NCBI GenBank assembly: GCA_900128585.1
Contig: LT642562.1
Coordinates: forward strand, 1 to 14,499
Length of the DNA stretch: 14,499 bases
Source: Stramenopiles sp. TOSAG23-3
Taxonomy: Eukaryota > Sar
Direction of reading: 5' to 3'
Made by a program: the position numbers and the translations under genes. Shown piece after piece: positions 1 through 7,453 of this stretch (its first letter is position 1; each line of letters opens with the position of its first letter). The notes below the pieces were generated by a model that saw nothing but the letters and a program-made list of their open reading frames with translations, did not search any database and had not been told where the DNA came from.

Positions 1-79
1 TCGACGCTTTCCATGGAAGCTAATTTTTCAACCATGGCGGACCTTTCAGCCACCCGGCGTCTCGCTGCATCTGCCATCG
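1..79 (+). repeat. Left arm of a 79-bp perfect inverted repeat (likely chimeric joint)
   Basis: Positions 1-79 are the exact reverse complement of 3164-3242: position i pairs with 3243-i, and identity breaks at position 80. The repeat may continue left of the window. The other arm is plainly native, being the coding sequence of a coiled-coil C-terminus, so this copy is the intruder. Its antisense reading happens to be open, which lends the gene above a false ATG and 22 false residues. Confidence 0.95.
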
Positions 80-3000
80 ACACGTTGAACAAGTTTTCCA
101 ATATCCCCGTCGGCGTATTGGTGGACCCTCTTGTGAAACAAATGGCAAAAGAGGGGTACAACAACTTATTGTTCGATTTGTATGTTGCGATTTCTAAGCA
201 CGACCGATTAGATATAGAGCCTGCGTTAAAACTGGCGAACATTCTAGGTCAAATTGCTTTGAATGACCCCATTTTCGGTAGACTTGCATCTGTCCCTTTC
301 ATGAATATTATTCAGTCCTTTCCAGACAGTAGCAATAAAGTGACTGTTATGGAGTACGTCAAAAAGTTTTTCAAACTGTCATTAAAATCATTCTTAAGCC
401 TGGAATTAGGCATTCTGAAAAGCAATTTGGAAGAAGAAACGCTGGAGCTTCAATCGTTACCGTTAGAATGCATGGGGAAAATACTTGAGTTTGGAAGGAA
501 AAATTTTACACCGAAAGTCTCAGAATCCATAGAACAAATGCTCTCGTCTGCCGCAAAGCACTATGCAGATATTACGGGCGGAAAACACCACCCAGGACTT
601 GCAATGTTAATAAGCATTGCCGCAAATATATGCCTTACCCAAAGCGCTGATGACGAAACACCAATGCAAGAATCGGAAGGAGATGCTGCAGTAATGAAAA
701 CGGAGTCCATGTCTGTGGAACATGTTTTCAGAATGGTCGATAAGAACAAAGATGGCTTTATTTCAAAGGAAGATTTGATTAAATCCGTATCTGAAGATTC
801 CGCTGTTCTGCAAGTGATCAAAACCACTCCTCTTTTGCACCCTTTGCTCTACCCTAACCATTGGGAATTGTCATTTGATGCAATGGACCCTTCGTCCGGA
901 AATGGAGATGTTGATCGTGAATGGTTTGTAACATTTGTGCACGACGTGCACCAAACCTCCATATCAACGGACGGCAAACTAATTCGCACGGATACTGTAA
1001 AACCATTGGACCCCATACTGTCACCAACAGCAAAAGCAAATACGGAAAATCTCTCATTTGGAGCAGATATTGAAAATGCGATGCAAGGTTTAAAAACCAA
1101 AATGACACAAGTGAAGGCATTGGTGATGAACGAGCCCTCCATTTCGCCAGAACAAACCAGAACGCCAAGTCCAGGCCCAGCATACGCATTTCGTACTCCG
1201 CCTGCGGGAAAGGGCAGAAAACGTTCTCAGACTCAGGGCGCTTTCATCAGAGCGAGTGAATGGCAATATTCCAAAGCCTCTCAAAAGAGACAGAACGGAA
1301 AACGCGAGAAGCCTAAGCGAAACAAGGTGCGAAAAAGCAGCATTAGCAGCACTTTTAGTGCAAATTCTGCGTTTGGAGCCTCTACAACTATTACAGAATT
1401 TGAGGGAGTCTCTGGAGACGAAGAAACCGATCTTGAAGCAGCATCTACCATGTTTTCGAGATGGGGTAGGCAAATGAAACATGCCTATGATTCTTATGCA
1501 GAATCGCGGGTTACTCGTGATAATGATGCTGTAACATTCGACCATATGAAAGCTGGTCGATCTTTCCTAAAGTTTAAACACTGGATGGTAATGCTCCGCG
1601 ATTACGACATAATTCCTGCTTACGTAAAACCTCAGGCATTAAAATTGATTTGGAATAAAGTCTGTTTTGGGCGTTTACAAACAATCGATTACAGGCATTT
1701 CTTACTCTGCATGCGGATATTAATTTTATACCACGACGGGACCAAATATAGCTCTGAAAGGCGGAACAAGTATGCTACCACAATCGGCCGCCCAGAATCA
1801 CGGGGTGTTGATGGCCTGCTAGGCCACATGAGTAGCGCTGCCGTTGAGCGCTACTCTTTATGGCATTCCAGAGTGTGGCAGAACGAGCGAGACGATGTCA
1901 AAATGCCGAAAGGTTGTGAGCCGTCAATATGGTGCCCCAAAAATGTATCGCCTGAGAAAATTAAACGTTTGAACGCCACTTTACAGCACGACGAGAACGC
2001 GGAGGTACCAGCCGGGTTCTTAAAGCAGTACAAAACCGTTCTTCTTATACCAGAATCATTCGATAATCTGAAAAGTGCTGACGGTTCAATGAAGGAGTCT
2101 GCACTAATATCAATTCAAATTTTGCAAGACATAGTTAGAAAGCAATTTGGGTTCTCAATCCTTGGAGCTGAAACAAGGACTGAAGTGTCAATAAATACCA
2201 GAGCTCTTGAGAATTCCAAGAATTTACTTTCTCTCAATAAACGTGCCAAATCGCATACTGTACGGCAATCGCAGCACAAAAAGGTGTCCTTAGACTCGAT
2301 TGTCCCTGCTTCTGAGCTAGATGAAATTCAATTGGAGCTAAGACGAAAATGGGAAGCGCACCCGAAAGTTGCTTCTCCTAGCAAACGTTTGTATTCAAAA
2401 TCTTCGAAGAACAAACTATTGAAAGGGCAGGAAGAGTTATTGCAAAAGGTGGTATCATTTGGATCGTCTGTGAGCAAAATTGACCCTTTGTCAAAAATAT
2501 CCCCAACGAAGTCTCCAATGTTGAAGGAAATCCCACCCGTGTGTGACAGGCTGTACCCATATTCGAAAAAGATAACAGACACTGTGGTCGAGGAAGAGTC
2601 CAGTAAAAAAAAGAAGAAGAAAAAGAAAGGACAAACCAATGTGTCCGAATCGCCTGAAAAAGAAGATACTCACGCGTCCCTCCCAACACACCTTCAACCA
2701 GTTAAAGCTTATAAAACCCGTAAAGCGGAGGAGGAGAAAGCAAATCAAGAGAAAAAAAAGAGAGATGCTAGAAGAAGGGAAAAACGGCAAGAAAAGTTGA
2801 GGGGACTAATCGCACAAAAAGCGCAAGAAAAAGCAGTTTTAGAAGAGCAGAAAGAGTCGCAAGTGGCTTTCATGGCTGAGAAAAGTGCACTGCAGAAACA
2901 ACAAGAGAGAGATAACCGAATCCGCGAAAAAAGAAGAATTATGAAGTGGAAGGAAAAGAAGCTGAGAAAAAAAGCCGAAGAAAGGGCACAGAAATTACAG

Positions 3001-3264
3001 GAAAAATTGGAGCGCCAAGAAGAAAGCAACGATGCAATACTAATTAAAGCTGAACGTGCTCGCCGTGCTGCTCTTCGAATTAAACAGAAAAAGGAAGACG
3101 AGGAGTACGAGAAGGAGAGAGTGGTCGAAGAAAAAAATGAGGCCGCAGAGTTGAAAAGGAATGCGATGGCAGATGCAGCGAGACGCCGGGTGGCTGAAAG
3201 GTCCGCCATGGTTGAAAAATTAGCTTCCATGGAAAGCGTCGAGGAGAGAATTCGAAATCCATAG
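13..3264 (+). CDS. EF-hand and coiled-coil protein, probably cytoskeletal; 5' end chimeric or missing
   Basis: An open frame of 1083 codons ends at TAG 3262-3264. Residues 1-22 come from the inverted copy at 1-79 and are probably not native, so real sequence starts near residue 23 and the true start is unknown. Residues ~25-210 look all-helical. A canonical EF-hand loop lies at 243-254 (DKNKDGFISKED), with a degenerate second one near 288-305. A basic stretch at ~399-442 could be a nuclear signal or a microtubule/RNA-binding patch. Residues ~518-572 resemble an atypical EF-hand pair or a TPPP/p25-alpha-like fold, with a helix, a short loop and then a 'IDYRHF' helix. An eight-lysine tract follows near residue 870. 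Residues ~900-1075 are a long Lys/Glu/Arg-rich coiled coil typical of microtubule or flagellar proteins. A Ca2+-responsive cytoskeletal role is inferred; I do not recognise a named family. Confidence 0.7.
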   Translation: MEANFSTMADLSATRRLAASAIDTLNKFSNIPVGVLVDPLVKQMAKEGYNNLLFDLYVAISKHDRLDIEPALKLANILGQIALNDPIFGRLASVPFMNIIQSFPDSSNKVTVMEYVKKFFKLSLKSFLSLELGILKSNLEEETLELQSLPLECMGKILEFGRKNFTPKVSESIEQMLSSAAKHYADITGGKHHPGLAMLISIAANICLTQSADDETPMQESEGDAAVMKTESMSVEHVFRMVDKNKDGFISKEDLIKSVSEDSAVLQVIKTTPLLHPLLYPNHWELSFDAMDPSSGNGDVDREWFVTFVHDVHQTSISTDGKLIRTDTVKPLDPILSPTAKANTENLSFGADIENAMQGLKTKMTQVKALVMNEPSISPEQTRTPSPGPAYAFRTPPAGKGRKRSQTQGAFIRASEWQYSKASQKRQNGKREKPKRNKVRKSSISSTFSANSAFGASTTITEFEGVSGDEETDLEAASTMFSRWGRQMKHAYDSYAESRVTRDNDAVTFDHMKAGRSFLKFKHWMVMLRDYDIIPAYVKPQALKLIWNKVCFGRLQTIDYRHFLLCMRILILYHDGTKYSSERRNKYATTIGRPESRGVDGLLGHMSSAAVERYSLWHSRVWQNERDDVKMPKGCEPSIWCPKNVSPEKIKRLNATLQHDENAEVPAGFLKQYKTVLLIPESFDNLKSADGSMKESALISIQILQDIVRKQFGFSILGAETRTEVSINTRALENSKNLLSLNKRAKSHTVRQSQHKKVSLDSIVPASELDEIQLELRRKWEAHPKVASPSKRLYSKSSKNKLLKGQEELLQKVVSFGSSVSKIDPLSKISPTKSPMLKEIPPVCDRLYPYSKKITDTVVEEESSKKKKKKKKGQTNVSESPEKEDTHASLPTHLQPVKAYKTRKAEEEKANQEKKKRDARRREKRQEKLRGLIAQKAQEKAVLEEQKESQVAFMAEKSALQKQQERDNRIREKRRIMKWKEKKLRKKAEERAQKLQEKLERQEESNDAILIKAERARRAALRIKQKKEDEEYEKERVVEEKNEAAELKRNAMADAARRRVAERSAMVEKLASMESVEERIRNP
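3164..3242 (-). repeat. Right (native) arm of the 79-bp inverted repeat
   Basis: This is the source copy of the inverted repeat, lying inside the last 27 codons of the EF-hand/coiled-coil gene. It reads naturally as Arg/Glu/Ala-rich coiled coil on the plus strand and continues without a break into the stop codon. Confidence 0.95.
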
Positions 3265-3484
3265 TCTCTATAAAAATAGAATTATAATAACAGGTACCGT
3301 ACTGATAGTTAGAAGGCGAGAAATTGTCGAATGCGACCTTTTCACTGCCCAAATTTTTTTTGGTGATTTTGTAAGTATAATACACAATTAACAGTATGTA
3401 AATAGATCAAGTACATATATCAACTAACTTAGCTATCCCCACCCTGCCTATCAGGAGTCTACAAGAAAATATAATCCCTGGATA

Positions 3485-3500
3485 AACCCTAACCCTAACC
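3485..3500. repeat. Short interstitial telomere-like repeat, (CCCTAA)n
   Basis: About two and a half units of CCCTAA occur in tandem, preceded by AA so that one unit also fits CCCTAAA. Both TTAGGG and TTTAGGG are known eukaryotic telomere units. At this length it could be chance, a healed break, or a promoter element such as the telo-boxes of some genes. Confidence 0.5.
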
Positions 3501-3554
3501 ATCACGGTATGTTTATTTCTAGTGATGTACGCATCCCTATATACTACGCCTTGT

Positions 3555-3579
3555 CATAGGGGTCGTTCCTCCCCCTATG
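3555..3579. repeat. 8-bp-stem hairpin, CATAGGGG/CCCCTATG
   Basis: CATAGGGG at 3555-3562 and CCCCTATG at 3572-3579 pair perfectly across a 9-base loop. It is GC-rich in AT-rich surroundings, about 270 bases before the next start codon. It has no U-tract, and its function, if any, is unknown. Confidence 0.5.
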
Positions 3580-3850
3580 CCAGTGTATCGTAAAATCTAT
3601 CCCGTGGCCCATTCTACCAGCTGAATATCCATTCCAACCTTCCTTACGAAGTTGTTGTTTATAAATTATCGTATATTTTTTTTTTGTTAAAAAATAATGA
3701 TATTTGTAGTACAAGAAGTAAAAGTTATTTTTGAGAATACGTTCGTACAACCCACAATGGATATAAAAAGTAAAATTGACGGACGAAAAGGAGGATTTTT
3801 TCACCGTAGCCTTCAAGGTAAAAACACAAAAATCTACCAACCCGAAAGCG

Positions 3851-4762
3851 ATGGGAGGAACTATAAGTACTGAGTTGCCAAACGGCGGTCCTCCAAAAAG
3901 GCTTTCTGAGTCCCCTTGGACGGACGAGGATGAGGTGATCGTTGAATTTTTCTTCCAGAACGAAAAGTCATACGCGGTCAATGTAGCAAAAAACTGGAAG
4001 TCTTACCAGAGTGGTATGTATGCTTGTTTCATGATACCCCACACTCTGCCCTTTGCCATTTTGAGTTTACCTTTCTGGCCTCATATGTTATCTGCGAATA
4101 GGAAGAAGATCCGTTTCAACGAAGTAGAAACGTTGTGGACGCGAAGGTTGGCAATAACCAAAAACGGAATTGCATATAAGACTTTACCTGCTCATATGTA
4201 TGGACCAAACCCCGCACAACCTTGTTCGGGTTGTTGTTGCATATACTCTAAGAATCCGTCGCTAATCAAGGGCGCCACGTCGAAAACGATCCCTTTTGAA
4301 AAGATTCAAGATGCTGCAATTCGGTACGCGACGGGCCAGACAGTAGTGAACATTTGTTGTTGCATCCCTACCTCGTTTCCGAACATCGACGATGTAGTCT
4401 CCATCGATACGTCTGGGGCAGGAATTGAGCTCACTATTGTAGGGCTAACCAACGCAGATTATTTTAAGAAAGCAGTACTCGCCCTAAAGAATGGACGCCC
4501 TCTTCCCCCCACATCAGGTGTTCGAGGGATTTCCGTTGGAATTGCCGAACCTAGCAGCCACATGATGGACCGCACGACGGGCAATAGGGTCTATCCCGCG
4601 ACCGCCGTAGGCCCTGCGGTAAGGGCAATGGAAATGACACGATTACCACGTCAAGATGGGCGATCGACTGACAACGCACTGCTAGCAGCAATCGAAGCCC
4701 AAAACAATATTTTGCGACAGCATACTGTCTTGCTGGAGAGAATAGCATCTCGTCGCACATGA
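3851..4762 (+). CDS. Predicted N-myristoylated, Cys-rich membrane-associated protein with PH-like domain
   Basis: A 303-residue protein starting at ATG 3851 and ending at TGA 4760-4762. The open frame runs back to a TTG at 3776, but the first ATG gives MGGTIS, a classic N-myristoylation context (Gly2, Ser6), and a purine at -3. A charged N-terminal ~50 residues leads to a hydrophobic stretch at 56-80 rich in Phe, Pro and Leu. This may dip into or cross the membrane. Residues ~85-215 then have the strand pattern of bacterial-type PH domains, with 'TRRLAITKNGIAYK' and later 'IPFEKIQDAAI'. Two cysteine clusters, C125/C128-130 and C169-171, could be palmitoylated or bind metal. The C-terminus (~274-303) is a short amphipathic helix. 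Membrane attachment is inferred; partners are unknown. The PH-like assignment is by pattern only. Confidence 0.75.
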   Translation: MGGTISTELPNGGPPKRLSESPWTDEDEVIVEFFFQNEKSYAVNVAKNWKSYQSGMYACFMIPHTLPFAILSLPFWPHMLSANRKKIRFNEVETLWTRRLAITKNGIAYKTLPAHMYGPNPAQPCSGCCCIYSKNPSLIKGATSKTIPFEKIQDAAIRYATGQTVVNICCCIPTSFPNIDDVVSIDTSGAGIELTIVGLTNADYFKKAVLALKNGRPLPPTSGVRGISVGIAEPSSHMMDRTTGNRVYPATAVGPAVRAMEMTRLPRQDGRSTDNALLAAIEAQNNILRQHTVLLERIASRRT

Positions 4763-5393
4763 TCTTAGCTCTAAAAAAATTCTTGTTGTTGTTATTTTTC
4801 ACTTTTTTTGCTTGCTTTTGTTTCAACTGCTGTGGTGTCTAATCGTAATAATCGTAGTAATAGAATGACTATAGATATTATATAGATGGCAGATTTTGTT
4901 CTAATTCCTTGGTATCTGGTCTTTGGTAATATTAAAAGTTTTTGCGATAAACGCGTGTTGTATTTGTAATATTTACCTATATAAATCCGTATAGCAAAAA
5001 ATGCCCTCAAAAACGTTAGTCGGTGCTCTGTGCCTGGACATTTGCGCCTAGTAAAAAAGTACAGGCAATAGCATACCACCACTTCACCGATTTTCGGATC
5101 TAATTAGGATACCAGCTAGCAGGGTATTTATTGTTATGTGTAATTGAAGAAACACGAATCATTTTTCTTTTTCGTCGTCGAATATAGTACGGTAGTCTCT
5201 AATACGTACCTTCATGCCTTTTAATAGAAATAATCGACGAGAAAAAGTTCACGGCACGGCCTGCACTGCCGCAACGAACAACATTTTCTATCAACAAACA
5301 AAACCAAACGCAAGACCTCTCGTTCTGTACAAACAAAAACCAGCGAATAAACTGCTGTAAGGGAAAGAGGCTGCACGCGCCCAATAGCAGAGA
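4763..5393. other. AT-rich intergenic region
   Basis: This lies between two same-direction genes, so it should contain the 3' end signals of the first and the promoter and leader of the amidase gene. T-rich and TAA/GTT-rich low-complexity sequence follows the first stop. The last ~200 bases are A/C-rich, as expected of a leader. No RNA gene or convincing ORF is seen. Confidence 0.6.
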
Positions 5394-6830
5394 ATGAACA
5401 ATAAACTACGGAGACTCCAAAAATTAATCCGGGAGCTAAAACTCGAGCGGCGGCAAACTGTGGCGGCGGGCAATAATCGCGTGTCAATTCTCAATCCCAT
5501 TTATAATGCAGTAGTATCTAGGGCCAGTGAGCATACTTCACACAGTGGTGCTCCTGAAACAGCGCCATTCTATGGGCTTCCTGTGCTTGTGAAAGAAGTA
5601 GTCAACGTGTCCAATTTTGCGACTACTTTGTGCGACCCAAGTTTAAAGAGCTCTTTCGTTTCCGAAATCTTTACAAAGGCAAAAACTTCCGAAGAAGAGG
5701 CCGGTTTAGTCAGTGTTATAAAGAGCTTAGGCGCAAATGTTATTGGAAAAACCAACATCCCACTTAAAGGACTGGATGTCCAATGCGATAACCCAGTATT
5801 TGGAATTACAAAAAACCCGTTTGATTTTTCACGGACATGTGGAGGGAGTAGTGGCGGCAGTGCCGTTTCTGTTGCTACAGGGATGGTGCCATTGTCTATA
5901 GGAACTGATTTGGGTGGAAGTTTACGCATACCTGCGGCCTTTTGTGGAGTTACTTCTATGCGATGCTCGTATGGAAGATTACCGAACTCAGGCCACGTTC
6001 CACCTGCGCCACCAAGTGGCAATGCCGAAGCTGAATCTAGCATTCAAATAGGCCCTATTGCAAATGACATTGGAAGTTTACAGACTTTCTTGCACTATGT
6101 GTCTAACAGCGAATCTTCCCCGGAGGGTTTAGATCTCAATGGCGACCCTGGAGGGCACCCACCTCTCAAAACTACCTGCGACACGACAATAGGGATTTCA
6201 TCATGCGTTGGAGGATTTCCTGTGGACGCAAGAGTTAAAGATTTTCTTGAACAATCATTTGCTACCTCTGTTTCCTCTGAAGGCATTAACGTTGTCGACG
6301 TGCATGATCAGGCTAATGAAATCGACCTGAAAGCTGTCAACAAAGCCTATGTTACATTTTCTCAAGGTTTATTTGTGGAAATGAAAGGAAAAAGTAACCA
6401 GAAACGATTGGACAAGGCCGTCGAACTAAGGGAAGAATTGCGAAATCAGGTCGATAGTATATTCGAGAATCTATCGTGTGACGCCTGGGTGTTGCCAGTT
6501 ACTCCCACGGGGTTTGCATTCCCAAACAACCCTCAAAAAGGCCGTATTGATATACTTGGCGCAAATGGAGATGCAAAGCCAACAAGCTACTGGCCCGCTG
6601 TCCTTTCGTACGTCCTACCCTTTACGGTGACTGGTCATCCTGTAGTGACGATGCCGGTCGGAATGGTAAACATTAAGGGCGTAAAGTTGCCTGTAGGCGT
6701 CCAAGTAATTGGCCGGCGAGGGGGGGACGACGCTTTACTTGACACTTGTCGGGTGTTGGAAGAAGCACTTGGAACGGTAGTAGAACAACCGTTTCGAAAA
6801 ATAAAACTTCCTGAACATGACCTGTGGTAA
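5394..6830 (+). CDS. Amidase-signature (AS) family amidase
   Basis: A complete, intronless 478-residue serine amidase that hydrolyses a carboxamide or ester bond through a Lys-Ser-Ser triad. Visible residues are Lys67 in 'GLPVLVKEVVNV', cis-Ser152 in 'CGGSSGGSA', and nucleophile Ser176 in 'GTDLGGSLRIPAAFCGV'. The 24-residue Ser-Ser spacing equals that of mammalian FAAH (S217/S241). 'LGANVIGKTN' and 'PVGVQVIGRRGGDDALL' are further family hallmarks. The start is firm: ATG at 5394 has an in-frame TAG just upstream at 5385 and an A at -3. The N-terminus is basic and helical with no transmembrane segment, unlike FAAH, so the enzyme is probably soluble or peripheral. Substrate cannot be read from sequence: fatty-acid amides, other amides, or less likely Gln-tRNA transamidation (GatA) are options. 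The wording of the motifs looks closest to bacterial stand-alone amidases. Confidence 0.93.
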   Translation: MNNKLRRLQKLIRELKLERRQTVAAGNNRVSILNPIYNAVVSRASEHTSHSGAPETAPFYGLPVLVKEVVNVSNFATTLCDPSLKSSFVSEIFTKAKTSEEEAGLVSVIKSLGANVIGKTNIPLKGLDVQCDNPVFGITKNPFDFSRTCGGSSGGSAVSVATGMVPLSIGTDLGGSLRIPAAFCGVTSMRCSYGRLPNSGHVPPAPPSGNAEAESSIQIGPIANDIGSLQTFLHYVSNSESSPEGLDLNGDPGGHPPLKTTCDTTIGISSCVGGFPVDARVKDFLEQSFATSVSSEGINVVDVHDQANEIDLKAVNKAYVTFSQGLFVEMKGKSNQKRLDKAVELREELRNQVDSIFENLSCDAWVLPVTPTGFAFPNNPQKGRIDILGANGDAKPTSYWPAVLSYVLPFTVTGHPVVTMPVGMVNIKGVKLPVGVQVIGRRGGDDALLDTCRVLEEALGTVVEQPFRKIKLPEHDLW

Positions 6831-6929
6831 AGCGGTTCACACACAAAATATACACAAAAAAACAAAGTATGTGTAGTATGCTTTAAAACTCTCATTTTTT
6901 AATATATTTTGTTTCAATTACGATTTCAG

Positions 6930-6953
6930 TTCCAACCCTAGTCCTGTCTTGAT
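6930..6953 (+). repeat. Diverged direct duplication, copy 1 (copy 2 at 7007-7030)
   Basis: Both copies share the core TCCAACCCTA, then TCCT and GAT at equal spacing, with 20 of 24 bases identical. They lie 77 bases apart and are followed by similar TTTTAATTT-rich sequence. This suggests an old small tandem duplication in untranslated DNA. Confidence 0.5.
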
Positions 6954-6980
6954 GTTCTAATTTGATTTTTTAATTTCGTT

Positions 6981-7289
6981 TCATTTTAAATCAAATACTA
7001 CTTCAAATCCAACCCTAATCCTATCTCGATTTTTTAATTTCTTGATTTCGTTTCGTCGTTGATGGTTGTCAATCATCATCACAGATGAATTTGTTTTTAT
7101 TCCTAGTCCAATGAGAAGAATTATTATCAGGTGTGATAACATTTCATTTCTTTTTAAAGGCGAATTGTACTCAACAAAACGATCCAAATCCCAATTGTAG
7201 TCCATGAAAACACCACCCACCTTTGGAGACCCTTGTGAGTAGATCACTTCTTCGCTGAACTCATCAGAATCATTTGGAGAGTCAATCAT
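6981..7289 (-). CDS. Doubtful small ORF with one possible membrane helix
   Basis: A 102-codon frame opens with ATG at 7289-7287, two codons after an in-frame TAG. The first ~49 residues are acidic and protein-like ('DYNWDLDRFVEYNSPL') and lie in DNA richer in G+C than its surroundings. Residues ~50-64 are hydrophobic ('LSHLIIILLIGLGI') and could be a single transmembrane helix. The tail is basic but overlaps the AT-rich duplicated stretch and looks non-coding. It lies 165 bases downstream of the VPS13-like stop on the same strand, so it could be a separate small gene, an exon of an unseen transcript, or chance. An AG just before the ATG could serve as a splice acceptor. I recognise no homologue. 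Confidence 0.25.
   Translation of the reverse strand: MIDSPNDSDEFSEEVIYSQGSPKVGGVFMDYNWDLDRFVEYNSPLKRNEMLSHLIIILLIGLGIKTNSSVMMIDNHQRRNEIKKLKNRDRIRVGFEVVFDLK
7007..7030 (+). repeat. Diverged direct duplication, copy 2
   Basis: This is the second copy of the pair starting at 6930, identical at 20 of 24 positions and followed by T-rich sequence resembling that after copy 1. Confidence 0.5.
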
Positions 7290-7453
7290 CCCCTACCAAA
7301 ATATACATAAGATGCCTACCTAATTTTTCACTATTTGTGCTCTTAAGAGTCGTACTTTTTAGTAAGAATTATAAATACACGCGCACTTTATTATTTTACT
7401 GCCTGTCCGCTGCAAATACACTTGTGTAGTTCAATACTTAATTTTCGCCTTCC

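Larger units (their letters stand above)
3265..3850. other. AT-rich intergenic region
   Basis: No convincing gene is seen here. It should hold the 3' UTR of the EF-hand gene and the promoter and 5' UTR of the next gene. It contains a short CCCTAA repeat (3485-3500) and a G/C-rich hairpin (3555-3579), both listed separately. A frame continuous with the next gene opens at a TTG at 3776, but that is not a plausible eukaryotic start. Short minus-strand frames here look like chance. Confidence 0.6.
6831..7453. other. Convergent intergenic region between the amidase and VPS13-like genes
   Basis: The two flanking genes end facing each other, so both 3' UTRs lie here. It is AT-rich apart from ~7180-7290, which is richer in G+C and overlaps the doubtful small minus-strand ORF. 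It also contains a diverged ~24-base duplication (6930-6953 and 7007-7030). Confidence 0.6.

Noticed and set aside
2745-3230. Minus-strand 161-codon frame sharing its first 22 residues with the large plus-strand gene
   Set aside because: The shared start results only from the 79-bp inverted repeat. The rest is the Ser/Phe-rich antisense shadow of the Lys/Glu coiled coil.
3397-3404. TGTAAATA, a match to a Pumilio (PUF) site in the likely 3' UTR of the EF-hand gene
   Set aside because: An 8-base AT-rich match is expected often by chance in this DNA, and nothing else supports it.
3776-3850. 25-residue N-terminal extension of the PH-like protein from a TTG codon
   Set aside because: TTG is not a normal eukaryotic start, and the downstream ATG gives an N-myristoylation motif.
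3544-3981. Minus-strand 145-codon frame overlapping the start of the PH-like gene
   Set aside because: Its coding overlap is antisense to a much better gene, and the remainder is low-complexity, Lys/Tyr-rich translation of AT-rich DNA.
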